Below are positions 10,702 to 20,372 of a DNA stretch of 64,000 nucleotides, piece after piece. The notes beneath the pieces are model-generated. The model did not search any database. It worked only from the letters and a program-made list of their open reading frames with translations, and was not told the DNA's origin. The stretch is taken from the NCBI GenBank assembly GCA_025352695.1, contig JANXSK010000195.1, positions 1 to 64,000 on the forward strand. Direction: 5' to 3'. The stretch comes from Ferruginibacter sp. GTDB taxonomy: Bacteria > Bacteroidota > Bacteroidia > Chitinophagales > Chitinophagaceae. Position 1 is the first letter of the stretch, and every line of letters starts with the position of its first letter. A program made the translations under genes and the position numbers.

Positions 10702-11269
10702 ATGTTGATAGCAGGTTATTTTTTAGCAGCATTGCTGGGTATTTCGCTAGGCTTAATTGGTGATGGATCTACAAATATTAAAGATTCCAATTATTGTTAT
10801 TTAAGAGATGTCCATTAATTGCCAATATATTCTTTGTTTAGTGTAGGTTCAACTTTTATGGTTAGCGCTATCAATTACAATCCCAAAGTCGTTGTAAATA
10901 TTAACATTGCCTTGCTACTTGGCGTATCATTTATCACTATTTTTTACTAGCTGCAAAATAAAAATACCTGCCACACCACCCGTAATTTTTTGCTGGCAAC
11001 TACAATAATGATAAAAAATGAAATAAACAAACCACAAACTGTTACCCATACAATCAACAGTAATTATTTTAACAAATTTTAATTTAAAAGAATTTTAATT
11101 TATCGGTTTACTTTATTTTTGAGGAGCAAGTGGTATTTTTTTTGATATTCCAGCAATGATTAAAATGCGAAAAATTGAAGGCCACAAACTGAAAAAAGCT
11201 TTTGGCAGTTTTGTATTAGTAATAGCTACAGCTATTACAATCAAAGAAATATTTTTTACAGCAACATAA
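10702..11269 (+). pseudogene. Decayed TauE/SafE-family sulfite/anion permease
   Basis: Starting at ATG 10702 the frame reads MLIAGYFLAALLGISLGLIGDGS, a typical TauE/SafE first helix in which the usual GGGGS has become GDGS. An in-frame TAA follows at 10816-10818. The same frame then resumes with YSLFSVGSTFMVSAINYN, the family's second conserved segment, before a TAG. Another frame near the end reads KKAFGSFVLVIATAITIKEIFF and stops at 11267-11269, matching the usual C-terminus (LKK.FG.FVL.....I.KE). The protein would normally be about 250 residues. The middle is shortened and frameshifted, so it is non-functional. Confidence 0.75.
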
Positions 11270-11273
11270 CAAT

Positions 11274-11894
11274 ATGGAAAAAAAAATCAATAAAGAAAGT
11301 CCCTTTGTTGAACTATTGGGAGAAATGTTTTGGAACAATCAATATATTGCCAGTTCAACCGGCTGGGATTTAGGACAAGTTTCCCCTCCTATTAAAGCAT
11401 ACATCGATCAACTTACCAATAAACAGCTGCGTATTTTAATACCGGGTTGTGGCAATAGTTATGAGGCCGCATACTTGTTGCAACAAGGATTTACCAATGT
11501 TACACTTATTGATATTGCGCCTCATTTGGTACAGCAATTAAAAAATAAATATGCTTCAAACACGCACATCAATATAATTTTAGGAGATTTTTTTAATCAC
11601 AAGGGATTCTACGATTTAATTTTTGAACAAACATTTTTTTGTGCGCTTTCCCCTTCATTACGCAAAAGCTATGTGGAAGCAATGAAACAATTGCTTGTAC
11701 CAAACGGAAAACTGGTGGGAGTTTTATTTGATAAAGTTTTTGAACAAAACGGACCTCCATTTGGCGGTTATAAAAGTGAGTATCTTTCTTTGTTTAAAAA
11801 TGATTTCAACGTTATTACTGCCGAACTTTGTTATAACTCTTTTTCCAAAAGGCTGCAAACTGAGTTATTTATTATTTTACAAAAAAAGATTTAA
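11274..11894 (+). CDS. Class I SAM-dependent methyltransferase, thiopurine S-methyltransferase (TPMT) family
   Basis: A 206-residue Rossmann-fold methyltransferase. WDLGQVSPPI (about 32-41) and the SAM-binding loop LIPGCGNSYEAAYL are characteristic of the TPMT branch. IDIAPHLV gives the acidic residue that contacts the SAM ribose, and EQTFFCALSP is the family's motif after the fourth strand. In bacteria these enzymes methylate thiols or metalloid species such as selenite and tellurite, and the true substrate here is unknown. It lies between the dead permease and the metal efflux operon, which fits a metalloid or thiol role but does not prove it. Confidence 0.8.
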   Translation: MEKKINKESPFVELLGEMFWNNQYIASSTGWDLGQVSPPIKAYIDQLTNKQLRILIPGCGNSYEAAYLLQQGFTNVTLIDIAPHLVQQLKNKYASNTHINIILGDFFNHKGFYDLIFEQTFFCALSPSLRKSYVEAMKQLLVPNGKLVGVLFDKVFEQNGPPFGGYKSEYLSLFKNDFNVITAELCYNSFSKRLQTELFIILQKKI

Positions 11895-11930
11895 GCGTTA
11901 AGCAACCTGTTTTTCAATCATTCAAATTGA

Positions 11931-12356
11931 ATGTTACTTTATCAAAAAATAAATTTTTATCTTTACACTTTGATAAAAGCAACAGCAATATTATTTCTTA
12001 CAATTTATCTGTTGTCTTCAACAGAAGCCCAGCAGTTTTTAAAATTACCGGCTGCTTTTCAACACTTTCAAGCGCATCAAAAAGAAAATAATAATCTTAC
12101 CGTTGTACATTTTCTGGCAATTCATTACCTGCATGGTAGTCCAAACGACAAAGACCATGAAGAGGATATGAAATTGCCTTTTAAAACTTGCTGTGATTGT
12201 ATTTCTTCGATTGTACCTGCCTTTATTCCTGTAGGTATACAATTATCTACAGCTAAATTTATAGAGATCCCTGCAATTAAAAACTACTTATCGCAGGATC
12301 AATTTATCATTTCTTCTTACCCCGCCAGCATCTGGCAACCTCCCAAATACGTGTAG
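11931..12356 (+). CDS. Small membrane/secreted protein leading the CzcA efflux operon (function unknown)
   Basis: A 141-residue protein with one N-terminal hydrophobic segment (about 12-30) that looks like a signal or anchor. The central stretch HFQAHQKENNNLTVVHFLAI and then HYLHGSPNDKDHEEDMKLPF is rich in His/Asp/Glu, and CC-C follows at about 88-91. Similar short proteins commonly precede CusA/CzcA-type pumps in Bacteroidota (from memory). A periplasmic metal-binding or assembly role is inferred only. It is about 100 bp upstream of czcA and on the same strand. Confidence 0.6.
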   Translation: MLLYQKINFYLYTLIKATAILFLTIYLLSSTEAQQFLKLPAAFQHFQAHQKENNNLTVVHFLAIHYLHGSPNDKDHEEDMKLPFKTCCDCISSIVPAFIPVGIQLSTAKFIEIPAIKNYLSQDQFIISSYPASIWQPPKYV

Positions 12357-12455
12357 TATTTTTTATGATTGAATGTGCGCAAGTGTTTTACATTGTTGCA
12401 ACGCATCGTTTTAGGCTTTAAGCCGCTGTTATATTTACTATAAAAAAAATCAATT

Positions 12456-15400
12456 ATGCTAAATGCAATAATTGGGTTTGCAATTAAAAACAAACTCATT
12501 GTTGGGCTATTTATACTTGCCCTTATTGGCTATGGTACGTATCAATTTACCAAACTGCCCATTGATGCCGTACCGGATATTACCAATAACCAGGTACAGG
12601 TAATTACGATTGCCCCGTCTTTTGGAGCTACAGATATTGAAAGGCTGGTTACTTTTCCTATTGAACAAGCCAATAATAATATTGCTGGTTTAAAAGAAAT
12701 TAGAAGCTTTTCAAGATTTGGCCTTTCGCTGGTTACCATTGTATTTGATGATGCTACGGATGTGTACTGGGCAAGGCAACAGGTAGCTGAAAGACTGCAA
12801 AAAGTACAAACTCAAATTCCGTACGGAATTGGAACTCCGGAATTGGGACCTGTTAGTACAGGGCTTGGAGAAATTTATCAATATGTTGTAAGACCCAAAG
12901 ATGGGTATGAAAATAAATTCAACGAAACAGATTTACGAACCATACAGGATTGGATTGTACGCCGCCAGTTATTGGGCGTAAAAGGCGTAGCAGAGGTTAG
13001 TAGTTTTGGAGGTAAGCTAAAACAATATTCTATAGAAGTTGACCCCAATAAATTGCTTTCGTATAACATTACCATCAACGATGTTTTTAAAGCACTCGAA
13101 AATAATAACCAGAATACAGGAGGTGCCTATATTGAAAAAGGACCCACTGTATTATTTATCAGAAGTGAAGGATTGGTAGGCAGTATGGAGGATTTAAAAA
13201 ATATTGCTGTAAAAACTACTTCTTCCGGGATACCTCTTTTTATAAGAGATGTAGCTGATATTAAAATTGGCCACGCCACCCGCTATGGTGCGATGTGTTA
13301 CAATGATAAAGGAGAAGTTGCCGGCGCAATAGTAATGATGCTAAAAGGTGCCAATAGCAGCGAAGTAATAAAAAATGTAAAAGCACGAATTGCACAAATC
13401 CAGAAAAGCTTACCTGAAGGGGTATTGATTGAACCGTTTTTAGACCGTACAAAAATGGTAAATAATGCCATTGGCACCGTTGAGAAAAATTTGATGGAAG
13501 GTGCATTGATTGTAGTGTTTGTATTGGTATTATTTTTAGGCAATCTCAGGGCAGGCTTACTGGTTGCATCTGTTATTCCGCTGGCGATGCTGTTTGCTGT
13601 TATTATGATGAATATGTTTGGCGTTAGCGGTAACCTGATGAGTTTGGGGGCATTGGATTTTGGTTTAATTGTAGATGGTGCGGTAATAATTGTAGAAGCC
13701 GTTATGCACCGCCTTGGGCAAAATAAACATTTTGTTGGCATCAATAAACTTAGTCAGCAACAAATGGATACAGAAGTAAAACAATCTGCCAGCAAAATGA
13801 TGAACAGTGCTGTATTTGGTCAGATTATTATCCTTGTTGTTTACTTACCCATTTTCACCTTGCAAGGAATAGAAGGTAAAATGTTTAAACCCATGGCGCA
13901 AACTGTTGCATTTGCGTTACTTGGCGCATTTATACTTTCGCTTACCTACATCCCAATGATGAGTTCACTTGTGCTTAGTAAAAAACTACAACACAAACAT
14001 AATTTATCCGATAAATTAATGGAAAGAATTGAACGGGTTTACCAGAAAGCGTTGAATAAAGTAGTAAGCTTTCCAAAAATAGTATTGCTATCAGTTTTTT
14101 CACTTTTTATAATAGCTGTTGTCGTTTTAAATTCTTTGGGTGGAGAGTTTATACCTGCATTGGAAGAAGGAGATTTTGCTGTTGATACAAGAGTACTTAC
14201 AGGTAGCAGTTTAAATACTACCATCACCAATACCCAACAGGCAGCACGCATTTTAAAAACACAATTTCCAGAGGTAGAAAAAGTGGTAACTAAAATCGGC
14301 AGTGGTGAAGTTCCTACCGATCCTATGCCGATGGAAGCAAGTGATATGATGGTGATTTTAAAACCAAAAAAAGAATGGACTTCGGCAAAAACCTTTGATG
14401 AGTTAGCAGAAAAAATGGGGAAGGCTTTAGAAAATGTACCCGGTATTACTGCTGGCTTTCAGTTTCCTGTACAGATGCGTTTTAATGAACTGATGACAGG
14501 AGCAAGACAGGATGTGGTGTGCAAAATTTTTGGCGAAAATTTAGATACCCTAGCCGCTTATGCCGCTAAACTTGGAAGTATTATCAGCACAGTGGAAGGC
14601 ACTAAAAATTTATATGTGGAAGCCGTTGCCGGAATGCCGCAAATTATAATTAATTATGACAGAAATACGATTGCACAATACAACCTTACAATTGCTGATA
14701 TCAACAGAGTTGTGAATACTGCATTTGCAGGTCAGAGTACAGGTATGTTGTTTGAAGGTGAAAAAAGATTTGATGTGGTAGTAAGGTTGAAAGGTGAATT
14801 AAAGCAAGACCTTAAAGACGTAGAGAATTTATTAATTCCAACACCGCAAGGCACACAAATACCATTATACCAGCTGGCAGATGTACAAATAAAAGAAGGC
14901 CCTAATCAGATACAGCGGGAAGATGCTAAAAGAAGAATTGTGGCAGGTTTTAATATCCGTGGCAGAGATGTACAAAGTGTCGTGAATGAACTGCAGCAAA
15001 AAATTGAAAAACAAATAAAGTTTCCTGCAGGGTATTACGTAACCTATGGTGGTGCATTTGAAAATCTTAGTGCTGCTAAACAACGATTGCTGGTGGCTGT
15101 GCCCGTTTCATTGTTATTAATATTTCTGTTACTCTATTTTGCATTTAATTCCGTTAAGCAGGGGTTGCTTATTTATTCTGCTATTCCGTTGTCTGCCATT
15201 GGTGGAATATTTTTTCTGGCACTGCGGGGCATGCCTTTCAGTATAAGTGCCGGAGTAGGTTTTATCGCTTTGTTTGGTGTGGCGGTGTTAAATGGAATTG
15301 TATTAATTGCAGAATTTAACCGATTAAAAAATGAAGGTTTAACAGACTTAAAACGAATTGTATTTATTGGTACAAAGACAAGGCTGAGGCCAGTTTTAAT

Positions 15401-15608
15401 GACCGCTTTTGTTGCTTCCCTCGGTTTCTTTCCAATGGCTGTTAGTAATGGTGCTGGCGCAGAAGTACAAAGACCACTTGCAACAGTAGTAATAGGCGGC
15501 TTATTGATTGCAACCTTTTTAACGCTATTTGTTTTACCAGTACTGTACATGACTTTTGAAAAAATAAAACCGAAGAAAGATCGCAAAACATTTGAGACAG
15601 AAATCTAG
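12456..15608 (+). CDS. czcA: Heavy-metal efflux RND transporter, CzcA type
   Basis: A 1050-residue inner-membrane proton/metal antiporter of the HME-RND family, full length, with 12 predicted helices and two large periplasmic domains. The helix-4 motif LDFGLIVDGAVIIVE keeps acidic residues D401, D407 and E414, which correspond to the proton/cation-relay residues of CzcA-type (Zn/Co/Cd) pumps. CusA-type pumps have a different helix-4 sequence. The methionine triad region reads LEEGDFAVDT rather than a CusA Met site, again favouring divalent cations over Cu(I)/Ag(I). It is followed by tolC and adaptor genes on the same strand. Specificity is inferred from motifs. Confidence 0.88.
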   Translation: MLNAIIGFAIKNKLIVGLFILALIGYGTYQFTKLPIDAVPDITNNQVQVITIAPSFGATDIERLVTFPIEQANNNIAGLKEIRSFSRFGLSLVTIVFDDATDVYWARQQVAERLQKVQTQIPYGIGTPELGPVSTGLGEIYQYVVRPKDGYENKFNETDLRTIQDWIVRRQLLGVKGVAEVSSFGGKLKQYSIEVDPNKLLSYNITINDVFKALENNNQNTGGAYIEKGPTVLFIRSEGLVGSMEDLKNIAVKTTSSGIPLFIRDVADIKIGHATRYGAMCYNDKGEVAGAIVMMLKGANSSEVIKNVKARIAQIQKSLPEGVLIEPFLDRTKMVNNAIGTVEKNLMEGALIVVFVLVLFLGNLRAGLLVASVIPLAMLFAVIMMNMFGVSGNLMSLGALDFGLIVDGAVIIVEAVMHRLGQNKHFVGINKLSQQQMDTEVKQSASKMMNSAVFGQIIILVVYLPIFTLQGIEGKMFKPMAQTVAFALLGAFILSLTYIPMMSSLVLSKKLQHKHNLSDKLMERIERVYQKALNKVVSFPKIVLLSVFSLFIIAVVVLNSLGGEFIPALEEGDFAVDTRVLTGSSLNTTITNTQQAARILKTQFPEVEKVVTKIGSGEVPTDPMPMEASDMMVILKPKKEWTSAKTFDELAEKMGKALENVPGITAGFQFPVQMRFNELMTGARQDVVCKIFGENLDTLAAYAAKLGSIISTVEGTKNLYVEAVAGMPQIIINYDRNTIAQYNLTIADINRVVNTAFAGQSTGMLFEGEKRFDVVVRLKGELKQDLKDVENLLIPTPQGTQIPLYQLADVQIKEGPNQIQREDAKRRIVAGFNIRGRDVQSVVNELQQKIEKQIKFPAGYYVTYGGAFENLSAAKQRLLVAVPVSLLLIFLLLYFAFNSVKQGLLIYSAIPLSAIGGIFFLALRGMPFSISAGVGFIALFGVAVLNGIVLIAEFNRLKNEGLTDLKRIVFIGTKTRLRPVLMTAFVASLGFFPMAVSNGAGAEVQRPLATVVIGGLLIATFLTLFVLPVLYMTFEKIKPKKDRKTFETEI

Positions 15609-15773
15609 GAACTTTAATCATACATAGCTGTATTGTAGCACAAAATAAATCTTGAAAAAATTGGCAACACTTCAGTGCAAACAAGTAGTCATCTACCTAC
15701 AACTTACTGACTTACTTGTACATTTTAATTTAGAAAAATATCATAAAATCATTTCTAAAAAAGTAATTAATTT

Positions 15774-16994
15774 ATGAAAAAATGTATCGTTTTAACAGCG
15801 CTCATCTGCGTCACCAGCGGGATAACTAAAGCACAAATACCCATCACCCTAAAAGCAGCCATTGATACTGCTTTAAAAAATAACTTACTTGTTAAAAATG
15901 AACAACTGAAAGCGACTTACCAGCAGATGATGATCAACACATCGGCAGTTATTCCGCAGGCAACGCTGTTTGTTGAAGGTGGCCAAATCAATAGCAGTTA
16001 TACCGATACTAAATTCGGTATAACGCAAACATTTTCTTTTCCGAAAGTATACATAAAACAAAAGGAATTATTGCAGCAGGAATGGAAAAGCAGTTTACTT
16101 AATGTAGCTGTAAAAGAAGCCTTATTAAAAAAGCAAGTTGCACAGGTATATTACATCCTGTTGTATGTTGAACAAAAAAAAGGCTTATTGCAATATGCCG
16201 ACAGTTTGTATGCTGCCTTTTACAAAAAAGCTGCATTAAGATTAGCAAAAGGCGAAAGTAATATACTGGAAAAGGCAAGCGCAGAAACTCAAATGGGACA
16301 AATAAACCAGCAATTAAATCAGCTTCTATACGACACTAATATTTTACAATTACAGTTTCAACTATTGTTAAACACTACAACAAAATTTATTCCGGAAGCT
16401 ACTATATACAAAATGCAGTTAAATGCTGATACAGTAAAAGCAATATTAGCAGAACATCCAACAATCAAAATCATTCAGCAACAACAGCAAATTGCTACTG
16501 CTGTTTTACAATTAGAAAAAAGCAGGCTGCTCCCGGATTTATCTTTCGCTTACAACAATACCAGCATAAAAGGAATAGGTGCCGATGAAAAATATTACAG
16601 CGCTGCAAAACGATTTAATGCCATTCAGGTTGGTGTAGGCATCCCCATTTTTGCAAAGGCACAAAAATCAAAAATAACCAGTGCCAAAATTTATCAGGAG
16701 GTTGCAGCAAATAACTATGCAGCAGGTATACAAACGTTACAATTAGAATACCATGTTGCCCTAACACAATACAAAAAATATGCAGCAGCAGCGCAGTATT
16801 TTGAAAATACTGCATTAAAAAACGCCACCGTTATTGCAACCACTGCCAATATTCAATTGGCCAATGGCAATATCAATTATCTTGAATGGCTTCAACTAAT
16901 TAACCAAGTTACCAACGTTAAAAGCGATTACATTGAAACAGTCAAAAATCTGAATGACGCTATTGTTCAACTAAATTATTTTACCAATCAATAA
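15774..16994 (+). CDS. TolC-family outer membrane efflux channel
   Basis: A 406-residue protein with signal peptide (MKKCIVLTALICVTSGITKA, cleaved before Q). Two repeats of long amphipathic helices (rich in Q, K, L, A) and the segment DTALKNNLLVKNEQL near the N-terminus are typical of the OEP/TolC fold. As part of the tripartite pump it would form the outer-membrane duct for the RND protein upstream. The gene begins 165 bp after czcA and ends 10 bp before the adaptor, so the three are probably co-transcribed. Confidence 0.85.
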   Translation: MKKCIVLTALICVTSGITKAQIPITLKAAIDTALKNNLLVKNEQLKATYQQMMINTSAVIPQATLFVEGGQINSSYTDTKFGITQTFSFPKVYIKQKELLQQEWKSSLLNVAVKEALLKKQVAQVYYILLYVEQKKGLLQYADSLYAAFYKKAALRLAKGESNILEKASAETQMGQINQQLNQLLYDTNILQLQFQLLLNTTTKFIPEATIYKMQLNADTVKAILAEHPTIKIIQQQQQIATAVLQLEKSRLLPDLSFAYNNTSIKGIGADEKYYSAAKRFNAIQVGVGIPIFAKAQKSKITSAKIYQEVAANNYAAGIQTLQLEYHVALTQYKKYAAAAQYFENTALKNATVIATTANIQLANGNINYLEWLQLINQVTNVKSDYIETVKNLNDAIVQLNYFTNQ

Positions 16995-17004
16995 TATTAA
17001 AAAC

Positions 17005-18138
17005 ATGAAAAAATCCTTATTTATATTAACCACCCTTCTGTTACTGATGGCCTGTAACACAAAGAAAAAAACAGAAGAAACTACGATAGTGGCTAAAAAT
17101 GAAAACTTTGTTCACCTTACGGATGCACAAATAAAAAATGCCGGAATCGTTACGGGAAAAATTGAGCAAAAAGAAATTTCTGCCATATTAAAAGTAAATG
17201 GCAAAATTGATGTGCCGCCACAAAACATGGTTTCTATCAGCGTGCCGTTGGGTGGATATTTAAAAACTACCAAATTACTTCCGGGTATGCATGTATTTAA
17301 AAGCGATATTATTGCTGTAATGGAAGACCAGCAATACATTCAATTGCAACAAGACTATTTAACGGCCAAAGCAAAAATAAGTTTTTTAGAAAACGAATAC
17401 CTACGCCAGAAAGAATTAAATCAAAGCCAGGCAAGTAGTGATAAGGTTTATCAACAGGCCGAAGCCGATTATAGAACGCAGCGGGTATTGATTACCTCAT
17501 TGGGAGAAAAATTGAAATTAGCCGGAATTAACTTCGATAAGATAAGTGAAAACAGTATTTCGAGAAGTATAAATATTTATTCGCCTATCAATGGATATGT
17601 TTCTAAAGTGAATGTAAATATTGGCAAATACGTATCCCCTACTGAAGTATTATTTGAACTGATTAATCCAACTGATATTCATTTGGCATTAAAAATATTT
17701 GAAAAAAACCTGAACAAACTTTATATCGGACAAAAATTAACAGCGTACACCAACAATAATCCTGAAAAAAAATATCCCTGCGAAATTTTATTAATTGGTA
17801 AAGATCTTTCAATAGAAGGCAATACTGAGGTGCATTGTCATTTTGAATTATATGATAAAACACTTATTCCTGGTACTTATATGAATGCCGAAATTGAAGT
17901 AAAAAATATTAAAGCATTTGCATTACCTACCGATGCAATTGTTCGCTTTGAAGGCAAACAATATGTTTATAAAATAAATGGTAACAATCAATTTGATATG
18001 GTAGAAGTAACTGTTGGTGAAAGTGAAAATGGATTTGCAGAAATTATCTTTGGTTCAGATAATGATATGAGTAAAATTGACTTTGTAACAAAAGGTGCCT
18101 ACTCTTTATTGATGATGATGAAAAATAAAGCAGAGTAG
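17005..18138 (+). CDS. czcB: Efflux RND periplasmic adaptor (membrane fusion protein), lipoprotein
   Basis: A 377-residue protein with a lipoprotein signal (FILTTLLLLMAC, Cys17). The domain order is that of a membrane fusion protein: beta-barrel/lipoyl half (SVPLGGYLKTTKLLPGMHVF), helical hairpin (DYLTAKAKISFLENEYLRQK), second lipoyl half (IYSPINGYVSKVNVNIGKYV), beta-barrel, and a membrane-proximal domain. It should link the RND pump to the TolC channel. It lacks the N-terminal heavy-metal-binding domain found on the two adaptors of the cus-type locus at 35-38 kb. It ends the operon. Confidence 0.85.
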   Translation: MKKSLFILTTLLLLMACNTKKKTEETTIVAKNENFVHLTDAQIKNAGIVTGKIEQKEISAILKVNGKIDVPPQNMVSISVPLGGYLKTTKLLPGMHVFKSDIIAVMEDQQYIQLQQDYLTAKAKISFLENEYLRQKELNQSQASSDKVYQQAEADYRTQRVLITSLGEKLKLAGINFDKISENSISRSINIYSPINGYVSKVNVNIGKYVSPTEVLFELINPTDIHLALKIFEKNLNKLYIGQKLTAYTNNNPEKKYPCEILLIGKDLSIEGNTEVHCHFELYDKTLIPGTYMNAEIEVKNIKAFALPTDAIVRFEGKQYVYKINGNNQFDMVEVTVGESENGFAEIIFGSDNDMSKIDFVTKGAYSLLMMMKNKAE

Positions 18139-18439
18139 AAAGTAGTTATAATTTTAAAGATTCAGTACGGTCTTTGCAGGTTCCCCCTGATGAGTTATGG
18201 TAGAATCATTTACATAAATTATTGCCTATAAATCTCGTTTTACGCAGCACATTTTTGTGGGTACAACTTTACACACTAGCAGACAAGTCCTATCGTCAGA
18301 ATTCTCTTTTTAAAATAAATGATTTATTCTCCCAATCAGTAAGTAAAATTATTTATTATGAAAAATAAAAAAATATTTTTATGATTTTAGAAGAAGAACT
18401 AAAGTTTGTTGTAGCTTTTCTATTTTATTAAATACAGCA
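18139..18439. other. Intergenic region, nothing recognised
   Basis: About 300 bp between the adaptor and the PLP enzyme. All frames carry stops. No clear hairpin with a U-tract was found. The part just before 18440 should hold the promoter of the PLP enzyme. Confidence 0.5.
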
Positions 18440-19786
18440 ATGAAGAAAGATATTTCACTTGAACAGGGAGACATAAATAACAGCGATTTACGTAAAGCGT
18501 ATGTCAACCAACTGGATGAGCAAACAACAAAATGGATAAATGAAGATGCTGCTTATTTTTTACACCAGGCACTCAGTACGCCTGTGATGAATGTGCTTAG
18601 CAAAACTGAAGGCCCCTATATTTACGATCTTAATGGCAAACAATACCTCGATCTGCATGGCAATGGTGTACACAATGTGGGGTTTAGTAACCAAGACGTT
18701 ATAAAAGCAGTAATTGAGCAATTGCAACAATCATTGGCATTTACACCCCGGCGATATACCAATATTCCTGCTGTACAATTGGCAAAAAAATTAGTGGCAA
18801 TTACACCTGCTGGATTAGACAGGGTGCTCTTTTGTCCGGGTGGTTCAGAAGCCATTGAAATGGCTATCATGTTAGCGAAACAAGTAACAGGAAAATGGAA
18901 AACGATTTCTTACTGGGATGCTTATCATGGTACTGGATTTCAGGCGGCAAGCCTTGGGGGTGAAGAACATTTTACAACCGGTAATGGCCCAATGGTACCA
19001 GGCAATTTCCATGTTGAATTTCCAAACTATTACCGCAATCCCTGGGGATGGACAGATGAAGAAGCGATTGATGAAGAATACATCCGTCAGATAAAAATTA
19101 TTTTACAGCGCAATCCCGATATGGCGGCCATTATTGGTGAGCCAATTTCTGCAACACCAGTTGTACCATCTAAAAACTATTGGTTAAAAGTAAAAGAGTT
19201 GTGCAATCAATATGGTATGCTACTAATTTTTGATGAAATTATTGAAGGCTTTGGAAGAACAGGAAAACTTTTTGCCAGTGAGCATTTTATAACACCCGAT
19301 GTGTTGGTGCTGGGAAAAACACTCGGCGGAGGTCTTTTACCATTTGCTGGTATTGTTACCAAAGAAGCATACAATGTTCTGCCACACCGTTCTATTGGAC
19401 ACTTTACCCATGAAAAAAACCCATTGTGTGCAGCTGCTGGTTTAGCTACTATCAATTATTTAGAAGAACACGCACTTGTACAAAACGCCGCAACCTTTGG
19501 CAATTATTTGATGAATGAATTGCTGGCTTTAAAAGATATTTATCCACTAATTGGAAATGTAGCCGGCAAAGGATTGCACCTTGGTATAGACCTTGTAAAA
19601 AACCGTACTACCAAAGAAAGAGCGAATAAAGAAGCCGAAGCGATCATGTATTATTGCATGAAGGAAGGAGTTGCTTTTAAATTAATTGAAGGAAATATCA
19701 TTACCATACGTCCATCATTAATAATTACTAAACAACATTGCGACCAGATAGTTGAAGCATTAAAGAAAGGGTTGGAAAGCTTGTAG
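18440..19786 (+). CDS. Class III PLP-dependent aminotransferase-fold enzyme, possibly PbfA-like ammonia-lyase
   Basis: A 448-residue fold-type I enzyme of aminotransferase class III. Visible features are FCPGGSEAIEMA (PLP phosphate loop), LIFDEIIEGFGRTGK with PLP-binding D265, and VLGKTLGGGLLPF with Schiff-base lysine K293. The sequences LHGNGVHNVGFSNQDVI and FTPRRYTNIPA recall the subgroup containing (R)-1-hydroxy-2-aminoethylphosphonate ammonia-lyase (PbfA) and alanine-glyoxylate-type enzymes. No phosphonate gene lies nearby, so the subgroup call is tentative. The class call is secure. Confidence 0.75.
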   Translation: MKKDISLEQGDINNSDLRKAYVNQLDEQTTKWINEDAAYFLHQALSTPVMNVLSKTEGPYIYDLNGKQYLDLHGNGVHNVGFSNQDVIKAVIEQLQQSLAFTPRRYTNIPAVQLAKKLVAITPAGLDRVLFCPGGSEAIEMAIMLAKQVTGKWKTISYWDAYHGTGFQAASLGGEEHFTTGNGPMVPGNFHVEFPNYYRNPWGWTDEEAIDEEYIRQIKIILQRNPDMAAIIGEPISATPVVPSKNYWLKVKELCNQYGMLLIFDEIIEGFGRTGKLFASEHFITPDVLVLGKTLGGGLLPFAGIVTKEAYNVLPHRSIGHFTHEKNPLCAAAGLATINYLEEHALVQNAATFGNYLMNELLALKDIYPLIGNVAGKGLHLGIDLVKNRTTKERANKEAEAIMYYCMKEGVAFKLIEGNIITIRPSLIITKQHCDQIVEALKKGLESL

Positions 19787-19854
19787 CAACAACCTATTGG
19801 TACGATATCATACAATTAAATAGTGTTATAAATTTTTATTTATTTTCTTGGCAA

Positions 19855-19992
19855 CTATATAATTATACATGCTCCACCAAACACAATAACAGCCCCTGTA
19901 GTATCAAATTTATCTGGTCTTATTCCTTCAATCTTACATCTCCAAATTAATGCCATTAAAGTAAAAATAATGAAAAGGGTATAATTAAAGGT
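19855..19992 (-). pseudogene. YnfA/UPF0060-family membrane protein remnant
   Basis: Read on the minus strand, one frame gives FTLMALIWRCKIEGIRPDKFDTTGAVIVF and then a stop at 19857-19855. This resembles the last helices of the small YnfA family (..LWG..vDg..PD.yD..Ga.i...G...im). The first half of the about 110-residue protein is not recognisable and an in-frame TGA lies just upstream. The rest of the 19787-20372 interval shows no gene. Confidence 0.5.
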
Positions 19993-20372
19993 TGAAAGAA
20001 TAACCAGGCATCACTTAGCTGCAATTGGATGATTTAAAAATTTGTGGAAATAAAAACCAACTCTTGCTCACGTTCGTATATAAAATTAGTTAATTCAAGA
20101 AATTAAACAATACATAAAAAAGATACTCCTGATTAAAGTAGTATAATATTGTAATAGGTGAGAAACTTATAATTACCATGCTTACTAAAAATGTTAAAAC
20201 CCGAATTTTAAAATACCAATAGATGATGAAATTAAAGAGTCAACACCATCCCCTGATTTTTAAATTTATGCATACCTTACTATTGGTAAAATGCTTACAA
20301 GATAAATAACAAAATTTGCTGAGTATTAAACATCCAATAACTATATTGCTTACATTAAGTTTAACAAAAACA

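Noticed and set aside
13298-13744. 148-residue minus-strand ORF inside czcA
   Set aside because: Antisense shadow of a conserved RND gene; low-complexity I/T/N composition and no family.
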